Positions 16,548-25,553 are shown, counted from the stretch's first letter. The stretch is DNA of 64,000 nt from Frondihabitans australicus (GCF_003634555.1 NZ_RBKS01000001.1:1798001-1862000), one strand, 5' to 3'. Translations and numbers: made by a program. The notes: generated by a model from the sequence alone, not told the origin.

Positions 16548-16590
16548 GAAGGTAGCTTACAAAAAAGTGCGTACCTTCGATCGGGAAGGT
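16548..16590. promoter_or_regulatory. HxlR operator candidate with three GAAGGT half-sites
   Basis: GAAGGTA (16548-16554) and TACCTTC (16572-16578) form a perfect 7-bp inverted repeat around an A-tract. GAAGGT (16585-16590) repeats the half-site and pairs with ACCTTC at a 6-base spacing. They overlap the regulator's own -10 and lie upstream of the reductase gene. Confidence 0.7.
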
Positions 16591-16652
16591 GGGCAGGAGC
16601 CGCGTGGTTGGCTACGAACGACACACCACAGTCCCTCGAAAGGAACCCCTCC

Positions 16653-17516
16653 ATGTCGATCGTCGTCACCGCCACCTCCGGCCCCCTCGGCTCGCTCGTC
16701 GTCCAGAAGCTGCTCGACCGTGGCGCCGCCCCCGCCGACGTCGTCGCCACCGCACGCAGCACGGCGAAGATCGCCTCGCTCGCCGAGAAGGGCGTCACGA
16801 CGGCCGAGCTCGACTACTCGAAGCCCGAGACGATCGCCGCGGCGATCTCGGCGGGCGACGTCGTCGTCCTCATCTCGGGCAGCGAGGTGGGCCAGCGGGT
16901 TCCGCAGCACCAGGCCGTCATCGACGCGGCGAAGACCGCAGGAGCCGCCCGGATCGTCTACACGAGCGCACCCGCGGCCGACGACACCACCCTCGTGGTC
17001 GCGCCCGAGCACAAGGTCACGGAGGAGCTGCTGCACGCCTCGGGAGTGCCTTTCACGATCCTCCGCAACGGCTGGTACACCGAGAACTACGTGCCGCAGG
17101 TGGCCCTCGGCCGCGAGCACGGCCAGCTCGCCGGCAGCGCGGGCGACGGCCGCGTCTCGAGCGCGAGCCGCGCCGACTACGCCGAGGCCGCGGCCGTCGT
17201 CGCGCTCGACGACTCGTACGCCGGGCAGACCCTCGAGCTCTCCGGCGACTACGCCTGGAGCTTCCCGGAGCTCGCCGAGGCGATCTCGGGCATCGTGGGC
17301 CGCGAGGTGACCTACGTCGACGTCACGCCCGAGCAGCAGCTCGAGATCCTCAAGGGCGCGGGGCTCGACGAGGGCACCGCGGGCTTCGTCGTGGCGCTCG
17401 ACGGCAACATCCGCGACGGGCTCCTCGGCCACACGCCCGGAGACCTCGCTCGCGTCATCGGTCGGCCGACGACCCCGTTCGCCGAGGGCCTCGCCGCCGC
17501 GGTCGCCGCGCAGTAG
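16653..17516 (+). CDS. NAD(P)H:quinone oxidoreductase-like NmrA family protein
   Basis: A 287-residue short-chain-dehydrogenase-like protein of the NmrA/QOR2 group. MSIVVTATSGPLGSLVVQKL carries the Rossmann loop in a variant TxxxGxxG form, and the NmrA-type substrate domain follows. E. coli QorB of this group reduces quinones with NADPH. Pairing with an HxlR regulator supports a role in electrophile or quinone detoxification. The ATG at 16653 has GAAAGGAA eight bases upstream; the in-frame extension to 16455 overlaps the regulator and was rejected. Confidence 0.88.
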   Translation: MSIVVTATSGPLGSLVVQKLLDRGAAPADVVATARSTAKIASLAEKGVTTAELDYSKPETIAAAISAGDVVVLISGSEVGQRVPQHQAVIDAAKTAGAARIVYTSAPAADDTTLVVAPEHKVTEELLHASGVPFTILRNGWYTENYVPQVALGREHGQLAGSAGDGRVSSASRADYAEAAAVVALDDSYAGQTLELSGDYAWSFPELAEAISGIVGREVTYVDVTPEQQLEILKGAGLDEGTAGFVVALDGNIRDGLLGHTPGDLARVIGRPTTPFAEGLAAAVAAQ

Positions 17517-17536
17517 CCCCTGGCACCAACCCCGCC

Positions 17537-17594
17537 GCGACAAAACGCGACACCTGCGACGCTCTGAAGCGTCGCAGGTGTCGCGTTTTGTCGC
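17537..17594. terminator. Perfect 27-bp hairpin, copy 1 of a dispersed repeat
   Basis: Arms 17537-17563 and 17568-17594 are perfectly complementary over 27 bp with a 4-base loop. They lie between the convergent reductase and 74-residue genes, so the hairpin can end transcription both ways. The right arm recurs base for base (25 bp) at 62612-62636. Nine Gs follow at 17595-17604. Confidence 0.85.
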
Positions 17595-17611
17595 TGGGGG
17601 GGGGTGGCGGC

Positions 17612-17836
17612 CTACGCGCTGAGCGCGAGGTGCGCCGTGCGAATCGTCTCGAACAGGGCCTCGGCGCTCGCGGCGTCCAGGTGCCCTCCCTCGACGGCGC
17701 TCATGATGCGCAGGAGCTCGAGACGGCTCTCGGCACGCACGCGGAGCGTCGACACGGTGTCGTGGTCGATCGCGTCGGAGGCGGCCAGCCGAGCGACGAC
17801 GGCGTTCCTGGTCCAACGGGTTGCGGTGGTGCTCAT
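17612..17836 (-). CDS. Uncharacterised 74-residue protein
   Basis: A small, mostly helical protein (MSTTATRWTRNAVVARLAAS..., ending HLALSA). There is no signal peptide or membrane segment and no family was recognised. A good ribosome binding site (AAGGAAGGGG, eight or so bases before the ATG) supports the gene. It stands alone between the 27-bp hairpin and the YCII/isochorismatase unit, which runs the other way. Confidence 0.65.
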   Translation of the reverse strand: MSTTATRWTRNAVVARLAASDAIDHDTVSTLRVRAESRLELLRIMSAVEGGHLDAASAEALFETIRTAHLALSA

Positions 17837-17990
17837 GTGGTCCCCTTCCTTGGTAGATCGTGACCTTTCCGCAACAGTAAGACCGGGAGGCGACCTCCCG
17901 CCCTCCCCAGAACGGGTCGCGGATGAACAGTGGGTGACACCGGCTCCGGAGCCGAGTAGGTTGCAGTCAACCGACCGGCAGGAGACGACG

Positions 17991-18338
17991 ATGCCCCGCT
18001 ACTTCATCGGGATGTACCAGCCCCAGGGCGTGGTGCCGAGCGACGAGATCCTCGGCCCGGTCATGCGCGACATGGGCGCGTACATGGGCGAGCTGCAGGC
18101 GGGCGGCAAGCTCGTCTTCTCGAACGGCTTCGACCAGAGCGCGCATCCGTCGGTCGTGACCTCCGACGGCACCAGCATCGACGTGACGCCGGGGTCGTAC
18201 CTCGAGTCCGAGATCCAGCTCGGCGGCTTCACGATCGTCGACGTCGAAGACGAAGACGAGGCTCACGCGGTAGCCACTCGCCTGGCCGAGATCACGCACC
18301 TCCCCATCGAGGTGCGCCTGTTCGCCGACCGCCCCTAG
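17991..18338 (+). CDS. YCII-related (DGPF) domain protein
   Basis: A 115-residue protein with the ferredoxin-like YCII/DGPF fold: MPRYFIGMYQPQG..., then GKLVFSNGF, GGFTIVDVEDEDEA and a final VRLF strand. Family members are small putative enzymes or stress-related proteins, often next to ECF sigma factors; none is here. ATG 17991 has GGCAGGAG ten bases upstream. The cysteine hydrolase gene follows ten bases later on the same strand, so they form one operon. Confidence 0.82.
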   Translation: MPRYFIGMYQPQGVVPSDEILGPVMRDMGAYMGELQAGGKLVFSNGFDQSAHPSVVTSDGTSIDVTPGSYLESEIQLGGFTIVDVEDEDEAHAVATRLAEITHLPIEVRLFADRP

Positions 18339-18348
18339 GCACGCCGCC

Positions 18349-18846
18349 ATGCCCGGCACCGCGCTCCTCGTCATCGACGCGCAGCGCAACATGCTCGAGG
18401 GCCCCGACGCTCTCCCCAACGCCGAGATCATGATCGCCCGCCTGCGCGGCGCCCTCGACCTGGCCCGCCGCAGTGGCCGCCTCGTCGTCTTCATCCAGAA
18501 CGACGGCGCGTCGGGCGACGTCGACGAGCCGTTCTCGGTCGGCTGGGAGCTCTTCTTCGAGCCGCAGGACGACGAGTGGGTCGTCACCAAGACGACGCTC
18601 GACGTCTTCGAGTCCAATCCAGCGCTGGCCGCCGAGCTCGCCGCGACCGGCATCGAGACGCTCGTCGTGGTCGGGATGCAGTCCGAGTACTGCCTCCAGG
18701 AGTCGTGCCTCGGGGCCGTGGAGGCGGGGTTCGACGTGCAGGTTCCGTCGGCGCTGCACGCGACCTACGACACGGAGCGCCGCGCGGCCGACATCGCCGC
18801 CGACGTCGAGCTCGTGCTCACCGCGGCGGGGGTCACGATCACGTGA
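18349..18846 (+). CDS. Isochorismatase-like cysteine hydrolase
   Basis: A 165-residue member of the isochorismatase/nicotinamidase superfamily with the full catalytic triad: D10 in LLVIDAQ, K81 in VTKTTLDVF and C115 in SEYCLQESC. It should cleave an amide, carbamoyl or similar bond; the substrate is unknown. A non-proline cis-peptide motif (VVGMQSEYC) precedes the Cys, as in active relatives. It sits in a two-gene unit behind the YCII gene and converges with an MFS gene across a hairpin. Confidence 0.88.
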   Translation: MPGTALLVIDAQRNMLEGPDALPNAEIMIARLRGALDLARRSGRLVVFIQNDGASGDVDEPFSVGWELFFEPQDDEWVVTKTTLDVFESNPALAAELAATGIETLVVVGMQSEYCLQESCLGAVEAGFDVQVPSALHATYDTERRAADIAADVELVLTAAGVTIT

Positions 18847-18885
18847 GTGTCTCGGCTCCTGCGATCTGAGCCTGCCGAGCCACGT

Positions 18886-18910
18886 CGCACGGGCCGAAAG
18901 AGACCGTGCG
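18886..18910. terminator. Hairpin between convergent genes
   Basis: CGCACGG (18886-18892) and CCGTGCG (18904-18910) form a 7-bp stem around an 11-base loop, ending exactly at the stop codon of the opposing MFS gene. Confidence 0.5.
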
Positions 18911-20374
18911 TCAGCGCCGGGCGGTGAGCCCGCTGCCGGCCGACGGCGCGAGACGCCACGCGGGGATCAGATCGACCAGCAGGATCGCCGCGAGCACCCC
19001 GAAGGCGATGTCGTAGCCGGCCGTCATGCCCGACCCCGGGGAGTCGCCCGCGCCGACGATCGACAGGCCGACCGAGATCGCGACGGCGCCGAGCGCGATG
19101 CCCGAGCCGATCGCGATCTGCTGCACGGTCGAGTCGAGGACGTTCGCGCCGGTCATCTGCGCCTGCTCGACGTCGGCGTACGTGATCGTGTTGTACGCGG
19201 TGAAGCCGGTCGACCGCGCCGCGCCCGAGACGATCAGCACGATCACCATGACGGCGAACGGCGTCGACGGGCGGAAGAACGCCATGCCGACGAGGCAGGC
19301 GACGCCGACGACGTGGGCGGCGACGATGAGGCGGCGGAAGCCGAAGGTGCGGAGCATCCACGTGGTCGCCGGCTTGATGCCGAGGTTGCCGGCGAAGAGG
19401 AAGAGCACGGCCGCACCGGCCTGGACGGGTGTCCAGCCGAAGGCCCGCTGCAGCAGGAGCGGCACCACGAACGGGACGGCGCTGATGACGAGCCGATAGA
19501 TCGAGCCGCCGCCGACCGAGACCTTGTAGGTGTGGATGCGCAGGAGGCGCAGGTCGACGAACGGCCGGGGCGTCCGCAGCAGGTGCCGGATCGCCAGGCC
19601 CACGAGCACGAGGCCCACGACGGCGGAGACGATGGTCTGCACGACGTCTACGGGCGTGATCGTCAGGAGCGTCGTCGCCCAGACGAGCGCGGCGATGCCG
19701 ACCGACGTCAGCGCGAGGCCGAGCCAGTCGGGCGGCGTCGGCTCGGGCACGACGCTGTCGGCCGTGCCGTCGGGGTGCGCGACGGTGCGGCCGGGCACGA
19801 TGCGGAGCGCGGCGACCAGGCCGATCGCGCCGAGAGGCACGTTGACGAGGAAGATCCAGTGCCACGACGCGTAGGTCGTGAGCAGGCCGCCGACGAAGGG
19901 CGCCAGGATCGGGGCCACCAGAGCAGGCCACGTCAGCACCGCCACGGCCCTGATCAGATTCTCCTTCGAGGTGGCCCGCAGCACGGTCATCCGGCCCACC
20001 GGCACCATCATGGCCCCTCCGATGCCCTGCACGATGCGGGCGAGCACGAGCACCGAGAGGGTGGGGCTCGCGGCGCAGGCGACCGAGGCGAGCGTGAAGA
20101 GGGCGATCGCCGTAACGAGGATCGTCCGGCTGCCGAACCGGTCGGCGAGCCACCCGCTCACCGGGATCAGGATCGCGACGGTCATCACGTAGGCGGTGAT
20201 CGCGACGCCGACGCTCGCCGCGTCGACGCCGAGGTCGCGCGCGATACTGGGCACCGCGGTGGTGACGATCGTGGAGTCGAGGTTCTCCATGAAGAAGCAG
20301 CCCGCCACGAGAAGGGCGAGCGCCTGCGACCGGAGACCGGCGCCGGCGCGCTGTCGGGTCGTCGGCGTCGTCAT
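18911..20374 (-). CDS. MFS transporter, DHA2 (14-helix) type
   Basis: A 487-residue membrane protein with about 14 hydrophobic segments: FFMENLDSTIVTTAVPSIA in helix 1, SGWLADRFGSRTI (motif A) and RIVQGIGGAMMVPVGRM. It resembles MdtD/HsrA-like DHA2 exporters more than the other two MFS proteins in the window. Substrate unknown. The start at 20374 has GGAGG three bases upstream and CATACT seven bases upstream, so either a leaderless or a very short leader is possible. Confidence 0.9.
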   Translation of the reverse strand: MTTPTTRQRAGAGLRSQALALLVAGCFFMENLDSTIVTTAVPSIARDLGVDAASVGVAITAYVMTVAILIPVSGWLADRFGSRTILVTAIALFTLASVACAASPTLSVLVLARIVQGIGGAMMVPVGRMTVLRATSKENLIRAVAVLTWPALVAPILAPFVGGLLTTYASWHWIFLVNVPLGAIGLVAALRIVPGRTVAHPDGTADSVVPEPTPPDWLGLALTSVGIAALVWATTLLTITPVDVVQTIVSAVVGLVLVGLAIRHLLRTPRPFVDLRLLRIHTYKVSVGGGSIYRLVISAVPFVVPLLLQRAFGWTPVQAGAAVLFLFAGNLGIKPATTWMLRTFGFRRLIVAAHVVGVACLVGMAFFRPSTPFAVMVIVLIVSGAARSTGFTAYNTITYADVEQAQMTGANVLDSTVQQIAIGSGIALGAVAISVGLSIVGAGDSPGSGMTAGYDIAFGVLAAILLVDLIPAWRLAPSAGSGLTARR

Positions 20375-20471
20375 CCCCTCCAGTATGGCGCGCTCCGGCG
20401 GCTCACCGCAGGAGCTTGTCGTGACATGCCACGGCGCAGCGGTTCGGAGAGTGGACGAGAGTGCCGCGCGG

Positions 20472-21170
20472 CTACTCGGTCGCGCGACCCGTCGGGTCCT
20501 CCGCGAGCGCGTCGATGAGCTCGGCGCCGCCGATCGGGTCGGTGCGCCACGAGACGAGTCGCCACCGGCGCCCCGTCGACGACTCGTCGCCGTGGTCGCC
20601 GTGCGGCAGGCTCTCCAGCACCGCCAGTCCGGTGTTGAGCAGCTGGTGGGTCCCGGCGAATCCCCCGTCGACGTCCGCGCACCGCGCCGCCACCCAGGTC
20701 CGGATCGCCGCGCCGTGGCTCACGATCGCGATGGGCGCACGTCCGTCGCGCACCGCCGTGTCGACCGCGGCGTCGTAGCGGGCGAAGAACCCGTGGCCGG
20801 TCTCGCCGCCCGGCATCCGCACGTCGAGGTCGCCCTCGGCCCAGGCGAAGCACATCGCGTTGTACTCGTGCTGCGAGGTCTCGTCGTTCTTCATCTCGAG
20901 GTCGCCCGCCTGGATCTCCTTGAGCCCGTCGAGGATGGTCGGCGTGAGGTCGAGTGCGGCCGCGAGGGGCGCCGCGGTCTCCTGCGTGCGCTGGAGCGTC
21001 GAGACGTAGATCGAACCGATGTCGTCGAGGCCGAGTGAGCCCAGGCCGGACGGCACGGCGGCGGCCTGCCGGCGGCCGAGCGGGCTGAGCGGCAGCCCCG
21101 GCACCGCCGTGTCGAGCTGGCCCGCGATGTTGGCGGGGGTCTGGCCGTGGCGGATGAGGAGAAGTCGCAT
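20472..21170 (-). CDS. Histidine phosphatase (phosphoglycerate-mutase-like)
   Basis: A 232-residue protein with the RHG catalytic core MRLLLIRHGQTPANIAGQLD and the second catalytic His in IAIVSHGAAIRTW, both intact. Members dephosphorylate small metabolites or phosphoproteins; 2,3-bisphosphoglycerate-independent assignment is not possible. The start codon ATG 21170 overlaps the stop of the upstream PLD gene by one base (TGATG), so translation is coupled and both products probably act in the same process. Confidence 0.88.
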   Translation of the reverse strand: MRLLLIRHGQTPANIAGQLDTAVPGLPLSPLGRRQAAAVPSGLGSLGLDDIGSIYVSTLQRTQETAAPLAAALDLTPTILDGLKEIQAGDLEMKNDETSQHEYNAMCFAWAEGDLDVRMPGGETGHGFFARYDAAVDTAVRDGRAPIAIVSHGAAIRTWVAARCADVDGGFAGTHQLLNTGLAVLESLPHGDHGDESSTGRRWRLVSWRTDPIGGAELIDALAEDPTGRATE

Positions 21171-22834
21171 CAGTCGTTCAGTGCCTTCTTCTGGGCCAGG
21201 TTCGCCCAATCGTGCTGGAAGATCGTCTCGAAGTAGTCTGCCGCGTCGGCGGAGTCGAGGATGACGCCGGCGTCGCGGTTGGTCGACACGCCCGCCGACG
21301 ACCAGTTCTGACTCGACACGAGCACGCGGGCTCCGTCGACCACGACGCCCTTGTTGTGGACGTTGTTCTGGATCTTCACCGAGTTCACGACGTCGAGCCC
21401 GGCCGCCTCGAGCTTCTCGAGGAAGCCGGCGACCTCGAACTCGCTCATGATGATCTTCACGTCGACACCGGCCTTCTGCCGGGCGACGATGGCGGCCACC
21501 AGCGACTCGAGGGGCGCCGACGCGGCCGAAGACGCCTTCGGGAGCTCGATGTACTGGAACTGCATGTGGAGGGTCGTCGTCGCCGAGTCGACCAGGTCTT
21601 TGACCGCCCCGACGTAGACGCCGGCGTCGGGCGTGAGCACGGGCGTGATCCGCGTCGTGTCCGTGACGACGCGCGAGGCGAAGAACTGAGCGAACGGCGG
21701 CGTCTGGACCGCGGGGAGGGCGACTCGCGGGTCGAGGTCGGTCGCCACGGCAGGCGTCAGGATCCTGCTGCCTGCCGCCCCGTCGCCACCCGAAGACGCG
21801 CCGTCGCCCGCCGGCACCGCCGGATCGTGCGCTGCCCCCGGCACGTCGTGGGCGGCCGCCACCTCGAGGTCGTGCAGCAGGAAGGCCTCGAACGTCGACG
21901 CGATGCCCTCGTGCTCGATGACGACGTGCCAGTCGCGGTCGCCCGACCGGGCGGCCGTGGCGTCGCCCGGCGTCGTGACGGGGTCGATGTCGGGCTGGTT
22001 CGAGTTGTTCCAGTTGCCGCTCGACACCCAGACGGTCTTGCCGTCCCTCACGGCGACCTTGATGTGGTACGCCGTCGGGAACACCCAGGACGACGCGAGC
22101 GGGTCCATCCGGTCGAGCGCCCAGGCCTGCTCGAGGTCGTCGCCGAGGTCGGCGACGAGGTCGGAGACGGTCGTCTCGTCGGTCTGGTCGGCCGTCGGAT
22201 TCTTCGACGGGTGGTCGAGCACGATCCGCAGCTTCTTGCCCTTGAGCGTCGTCTCGACCGTCTGGAGCACGTGCGCCGAGGTGAAGTCGTACATGCCGAC
22301 GGTCAGGGTGTCGGACGTCGCGCCGAGGAACGCCGACAGCGTCGGCCAGCCCGAGTCGGGGCTGGCACTGAGCGTGATCGAGACGCCCGAGACGTCGACC
22401 GGGGCGAGCGACGCGCCCGCAGGCGCCGTGTAGTCGAGCTCGGGCTTCGCGGCGAGAGGCTCGGCGAGCGAGTGCTCGGGCGCGCCCAGCGGCACGAAGC
22501 GAGCGTTCACGCCCCGGTCGATGCGCAGCTCGTCGGCGAATTCGGGGACGGCGCCGAGATCGGGGGCCGGGCCGGTCGCCCGGGCGAACTCCCCTGGATC
22601 CTGCACCTGCAGCGCCTTGCGGGGTGACGCGACCCGCACGTCCACCGGCACGCCCTCGAGCGAGGTCGGCAGCGAGGGCGCAGGATCCGACACGGTCACG
22701 ACGATGGCCCGCTCGTCGGTGATCCAGCCGTCTCGGAAGAGGTACCCGGGCCGCACGCTGAGCACGCCGGGCACGGTGAGGGCGGCCTCGGAGGCCCGGA
22801 TCACGCTGTCGATGTCGCTCGCCGCATCTGTCAT
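21170..22834 (-). CDS. Phospholipase-D-like protein with two intact HKD motifs
   Basis: A 554-residue protein with two HxKx4D motifs: HIKVAVRD (about residue 259) followed by VWVSSGNWNNSN, and HNKGVVVD (about 492) followed by VLVSSQNWSS. That is a full bilobal PLD active site. The N-terminal 130 residues form a separate domain and a Gly/Ala/Asp-rich linker sits between the lobes (about 330-355). No signal peptide was seen, so it is probably cytosolic. PLD enzymes act on phosphodiesters of lipids, nucleic acids or cardiolipin. TAGCGT (22841-22846) lies six bases before the ATG (leaderless). It is coupled to the histidine phosphatase gene. Confidence 0.85.
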   Translation of the reverse strand: MTDAASDIDSVIRASEAALTVPGVLSVRPGYLFRDGWITDERAIVVTVSDPAPSLPTSLEGVPVDVRVASPRKALQVQDPGEFARATGPAPDLGAVPEFADELRIDRGVNARFVPLGAPEHSLAEPLAAKPELDYTAPAGASLAPVDVSGVSITLSASPDSGWPTLSAFLGATSDTLTVGMYDFTSAHVLQTVETTLKGKKLRIVLDHPSKNPTADQTDETTVSDLVADLGDDLEQAWALDRMDPLASSWVFPTAYHIKVAVRDGKTVWVSSGNWNNSNQPDIDPVTTPGDATAARSGDRDWHVVIEHEGIASTFEAFLLHDLEVAAAHDVPGAAHDPAVPAGDGASSGGDGAAGSRILTPAVATDLDPRVALPAVQTPPFAQFFASRVVTDTTRITPVLTPDAGVYVGAVKDLVDSATTTLHMQFQYIELPKASSAASAPLESLVAAIVARQKAGVDVKIIMSEFEVAGFLEKLEAAGLDVVNSVKIQNNVHNKGVVVDGARVLVSSQNWSSAGVSTNRDAGVILDSADAADYFETIFQHDWANLAQKKALND

Positions 22835-22879
22835 GGCCCCACGCTAGGCCGAGCCCCCGACACCGGGTCGGGCGGCCAG

Positions 22880-22896
22880 GTGAACGTTCCGTTCAC
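22880..22896. promoter_or_regulatory. Inverted repeat between divergent PLD and HAD genes
   Basis: GTGAACG-TTC-CGTTCAC is a perfect 7-bp dyad with a 3-base centre, placed 45 bases from one start and 24 from the other. It is an operator-like site; the binding protein is unknown. Confidence 0.4.
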
Positions 22897-22919
22897 GTCG
22901 CGCGAGTAGACAGCAGAGC

Positions 22920-23591
22920 ATGCAGAAGCCGCTCGCCGTCCTGTTCGACATCGATGAGACCCTCGTCCACACCGGCGGCGCCGGCGGTCGCAGCTGGACC
23001 GCGGCCTTCGACGAGCTCTACGGGGTGAAGGCCGACATCGGGGCGCACTCGTCGGCGGGCGAGACCGACCCGCAGGTCGGCCGCGCGACGTTCAGCGGCT
23101 ACCTCGACCGCGAACCGACCGACGAGGAGATGGCCGAGCTCTACGCGCGCTACCTCTGGCACCTCGGCGACGAGATCGGCAAGCCCGGCTACCGGGTGTT
23201 CGACGGCGTCCACGAGACCCTGGCCGCTCTGCAGAAGGCACGGGTCGTCGTCGGCATCATCTCGGGAGCGATGGAGGGCGCCGCGCGCACCAAGCTCGAG
23301 CGCGGCGGGCTCGGCCGGTACTTCGTCTTCGGCGGCTACGGCTCCGACTCCCCCGACCGCGACGAGGCGACCCGGCTCGCCGTCCACAAGGCGTCGCTGC
23401 TCGTCGGGCACGCGCTCGCGCCGCACGAGGTCATGGTCGTCGGCGACACGCCCCACGACATCGCGTCCGCCCACGCGGCCGGCGCCACCGGGGTCGGCGT
23501 GGCCACGGGGCACTATTCGGTCGACGAGCTCCGGGGCGCAGGAGCCGACGCGGTGCTGTCCGATCTGACGCAGGCGTTCCCGGGGGTGTAG
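22920..23591 (+). CDS. HAD-superfamily hydrolase
   Basis: A 223-residue haloacid-dehalogenase-fold hydrolase: nucleophile motif LFDIDETLVHTGG (D-x-D), motif II Ser in GIISGA, motif III Lys in the AVHKASL region, and motif IV VVGDTPHDIASA. An alpha-helical cap between motifs I and II fits phosphoglycolate-phosphatase-like enzymes. The substrate is unknown. TAGACA seven bases before the ATG may be a -10 giving a very short or absent leader. Confidence 0.87.
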   Translation: MQKPLAVLFDIDETLVHTGGAGGRSWTAAFDELYGVKADIGAHSSAGETDPQVGRATFSGYLDREPTDEEMAELYARYLWHLGDEIGKPGYRVFDGVHETLAALQKARVVVGIISGAMEGAARTKLERGGLGRYFVFGGYGSDSPDRDEATRLAVHKASLLVGHALAPHEVMVVGDTPHDIASAHAAGATGVGVATGHYSVDELRGAGADAVLSDLTQAFPGV

Positions 23592-23745
23592 CGGTCGCGC
23601 CCGGCGGACCTGCCGATCCTTCGCCCTGCTCCTGCCCCACCTTGGTATGAGATTTCGTCAACCCTCCGACGGAGATCCCCGGGAGAGGCCCATTCACTCA
23701 GGTATCGTTCGGGTTCGCCACCGCTTTCGATGATTGGGTACCGGG

Positions 23746-25242
23746 ATGTCCGAAACGACGAGCCGCTCCCGACTGCGCGTCCGACCCCGCCACGTGATCC
23801 GCTGGATCGCGATCGTCGTGGTGCTCCTGCTCGCCGCCACCGCGGCGTACGCCTGGTACAACTACCACCAGTTCACGTCGACCGTGACGCACATCGACGC
23901 GATCCCGACCTCGTCGACCACGACCTCGAGCTCGTCCAACGACGGCGAGAACATCCTGCTCGTCGGCGACGACCACCGGCCGGCCGACGCCTCGGCGCAG
24001 GAGCTCGCCCTCCTCGGCACGACCCAGGACGGCGGCGGCACGAACACCGACACGATGATGGTGCTGCACATCCCGTCGAACGGCGCCAAGGCGTCGCTCA
24101 TCTCGTTCCCGCGCGACTCCTGGGTCGACATCCCCGGCTACGGCATGGGCAAGCTCAACGCCGCGTTCGCGTACGGCAGCGAGAAGGGCGGCGACGCCGG
24201 CGGCGCGCAGCTGCTCGTCAAGACGATCCAGAACCTCTCGGGCCTGCACATCGACCACTTCGTGCGGATCTCGCTGCTCGGCTTCTACGACGTCGCGAAC
24301 GCGCTGCCCGACATCAAGGTCTGCCTCGTGAACGCCGTCGACGACTCGTACTCGACGTTCAAGGCGCCGGCCGGCGTCTCGACGCTCAACGCGCAGCAGG
24401 CGCTCGCTTTCGTCCGCCAGCGGCACGGGCTGCCCGAGGGCGACCTCGACCGCGAGATCCGGCAGCGGTACTTCCTCACGGCCGAGGCGAAGAACTTCCT
24501 CTCGCCCGGCGTGCTCCTCAACCCGTCGAAGCTCTCCGCAGCCCTCAAGGCGCTCGGCGGCGCGATCCAGACCGACCCGGGCCTCAACTTCCTCTCCCTC
24601 GCCTCGGAGCTGAAAGACCTCGCGGGCGGCAACCTCACCTCGACGACGATCCCGATCTCGGGCACGCCGACGATCTACTACGGCGGCAGCTACGTCTCGA
24701 TCGTGAAGGTCGACACGGCGAAGATGCCGTCGTTCATCGCCTCGCTCGACGTGAAGTCGACCGCCTCGTCGACGCCGACCGCCACGACGCCTTCGGTGAG
24801 CGTCGGCGGCACCACGGTCACCGTCTTGAACGGCAGCGGTGTCTCCGGCGCCGCCGCGACGAACACGGCCACCCTTCAGAAGGCCGGGTTCGTCGTCACC
24901 ACGCCCTCGACCGTGTCCACCCGCTCGGCGACGACGATCCAGTACCCGGCGTCGATGGCGGCCCAGGCGTCGCTCGTCGCGAATTACGTGCCCGGAGCGA
25001 CCCTCGAGGCCGTGACGGCCGTGAGCAACGTCACCGTGGTGCTCGGCACCGACGGCGACACGGCCCGCTCGACGCCGTCGTCGGGTTCGTCGGGTTCGGC
25101 CGCAGGATCCAGCGGCTCCTCGTCCTCGGGTTTCTCGTCCGGCTCGTCGTCGTCGGGCTCCTCGGGTTCCTCGTCCGGCTCGTCGTCGGGCGCCGCCTCG
25201 GGATCGTCGTCGAGCGACTCGAGCATCCCCTGCATCAACTGA
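23746..25242 (+). CDS. LytR-CpsA-Psr (LCP) family glycopolymer ligase with LytR_C domain
   Basis: A protein of about 498 residues: short basic cytosolic start, one transmembrane helix (about 18-40), an extracytoplasmic LCP domain (about 60-225) and a LytR_C domain (VTVLNGSGVSGAAA, about 350-430). The LCP domain shows GGTNTDTMM, SFPRDSWVDIPGYG, AFVRQRHGLPEGD and REIRQRY, including the conserved Asp/Arg residues that bind polyprenyl pyrophosphate. A low-complexity Ser/Gly tail of about 55 residues ends in IPCIN. LCP proteins attach wall polymers to peptidoglycan. The ATG at 23746 is preferred; TTG 23734 is also in frame. Neither has a strong ribosome binding site. Confidence 0.9.
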   Translation: MSETTSRSRLRVRPRHVIRWIAIVVVLLLAATAAYAWYNYHQFTSTVTHIDAIPTSSTTTSSSSNDGENILLVGDDHRPADASAQELALLGTTQDGGGTNTDTMMVLHIPSNGAKASLISFPRDSWVDIPGYGMGKLNAAFAYGSEKGGDAGGAQLLVKTIQNLSGLHIDHFVRISLLGFYDVANALPDIKVCLVNAVDDSYSTFKAPAGVSTLNAQQALAFVRQRHGLPEGDLDREIRQRYFLTAEAKNFLSPGVLLNPSKLSAALKALGGAIQTDPGLNFLSLASELKDLAGGNLTSTTIPISGTPTIYYGGSYVSIVKVDTAKMPSFIASLDVKSTASSTPTATTPSVSVGGTTVTVLNGSGVSGAAATNTATLQKAGFVVTTPSTVSTRSATTIQYPASMAAQASLVANYVPGATLEAVTAVSNVTVVLGTDGDTARSTPSSGSSGSAAGSSGSSSSGFSSGSSSSGSSGSSSGSSSGAASGSSSSDSSIPCIN

Positions 25243-25328
25243 GCCGCCTCCTCGGGGTACAGTTCTGTCTATCCACAGGGGTCGCCAAGCACTCTGGGGT
25301 ACAAATCTCATGACAGAGGGAGTGTGCC

Positions 25329-25553
25329 ATGGAGTTCGATCCGCGCCGGGCGGCCATCATCCAGGCGCGCCTCGACATCACGCGCGACCTCGACAACGAC
25401 GCGCGGCTCTCGTTCCTCGAACGCGCGCATCTCCGCCTCGACCTCATGACCGCGCTCGATGCGTTCGACAGCGGCAAAGCCGATGCGAACCAGACCGACG
25501 CGGCGCTCGACGACATCCGTCAGCGCATGAAGCAGTGCGCCGCCACGGCGTGA
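25329..25553 (+). CDS. Uncharacterised 74-residue helical protein
   Basis: A charged, predicted all-helical small protein (MEFDPRRAAIIQARLDITRD..., ending QCAATA), with no signal peptide or membrane segment. It is not recognised. AGAGGGAG lies seven to ten bases before the ATG, a good ribosome binding site. The frame has the GC-ending codon pattern of real genes here, whereas the overlapping frame 25310-25573 does not look like protein. It follows the LCP gene by 86 bases and converges with the VanZ-like gene. Confidence 0.65.
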   Translation: MEFDPRRAAIIQARLDITRDLDNDARLSFLERAHLRLDLMTALDAFDSGKADANQTDAALDDIRQRMKQCAATA

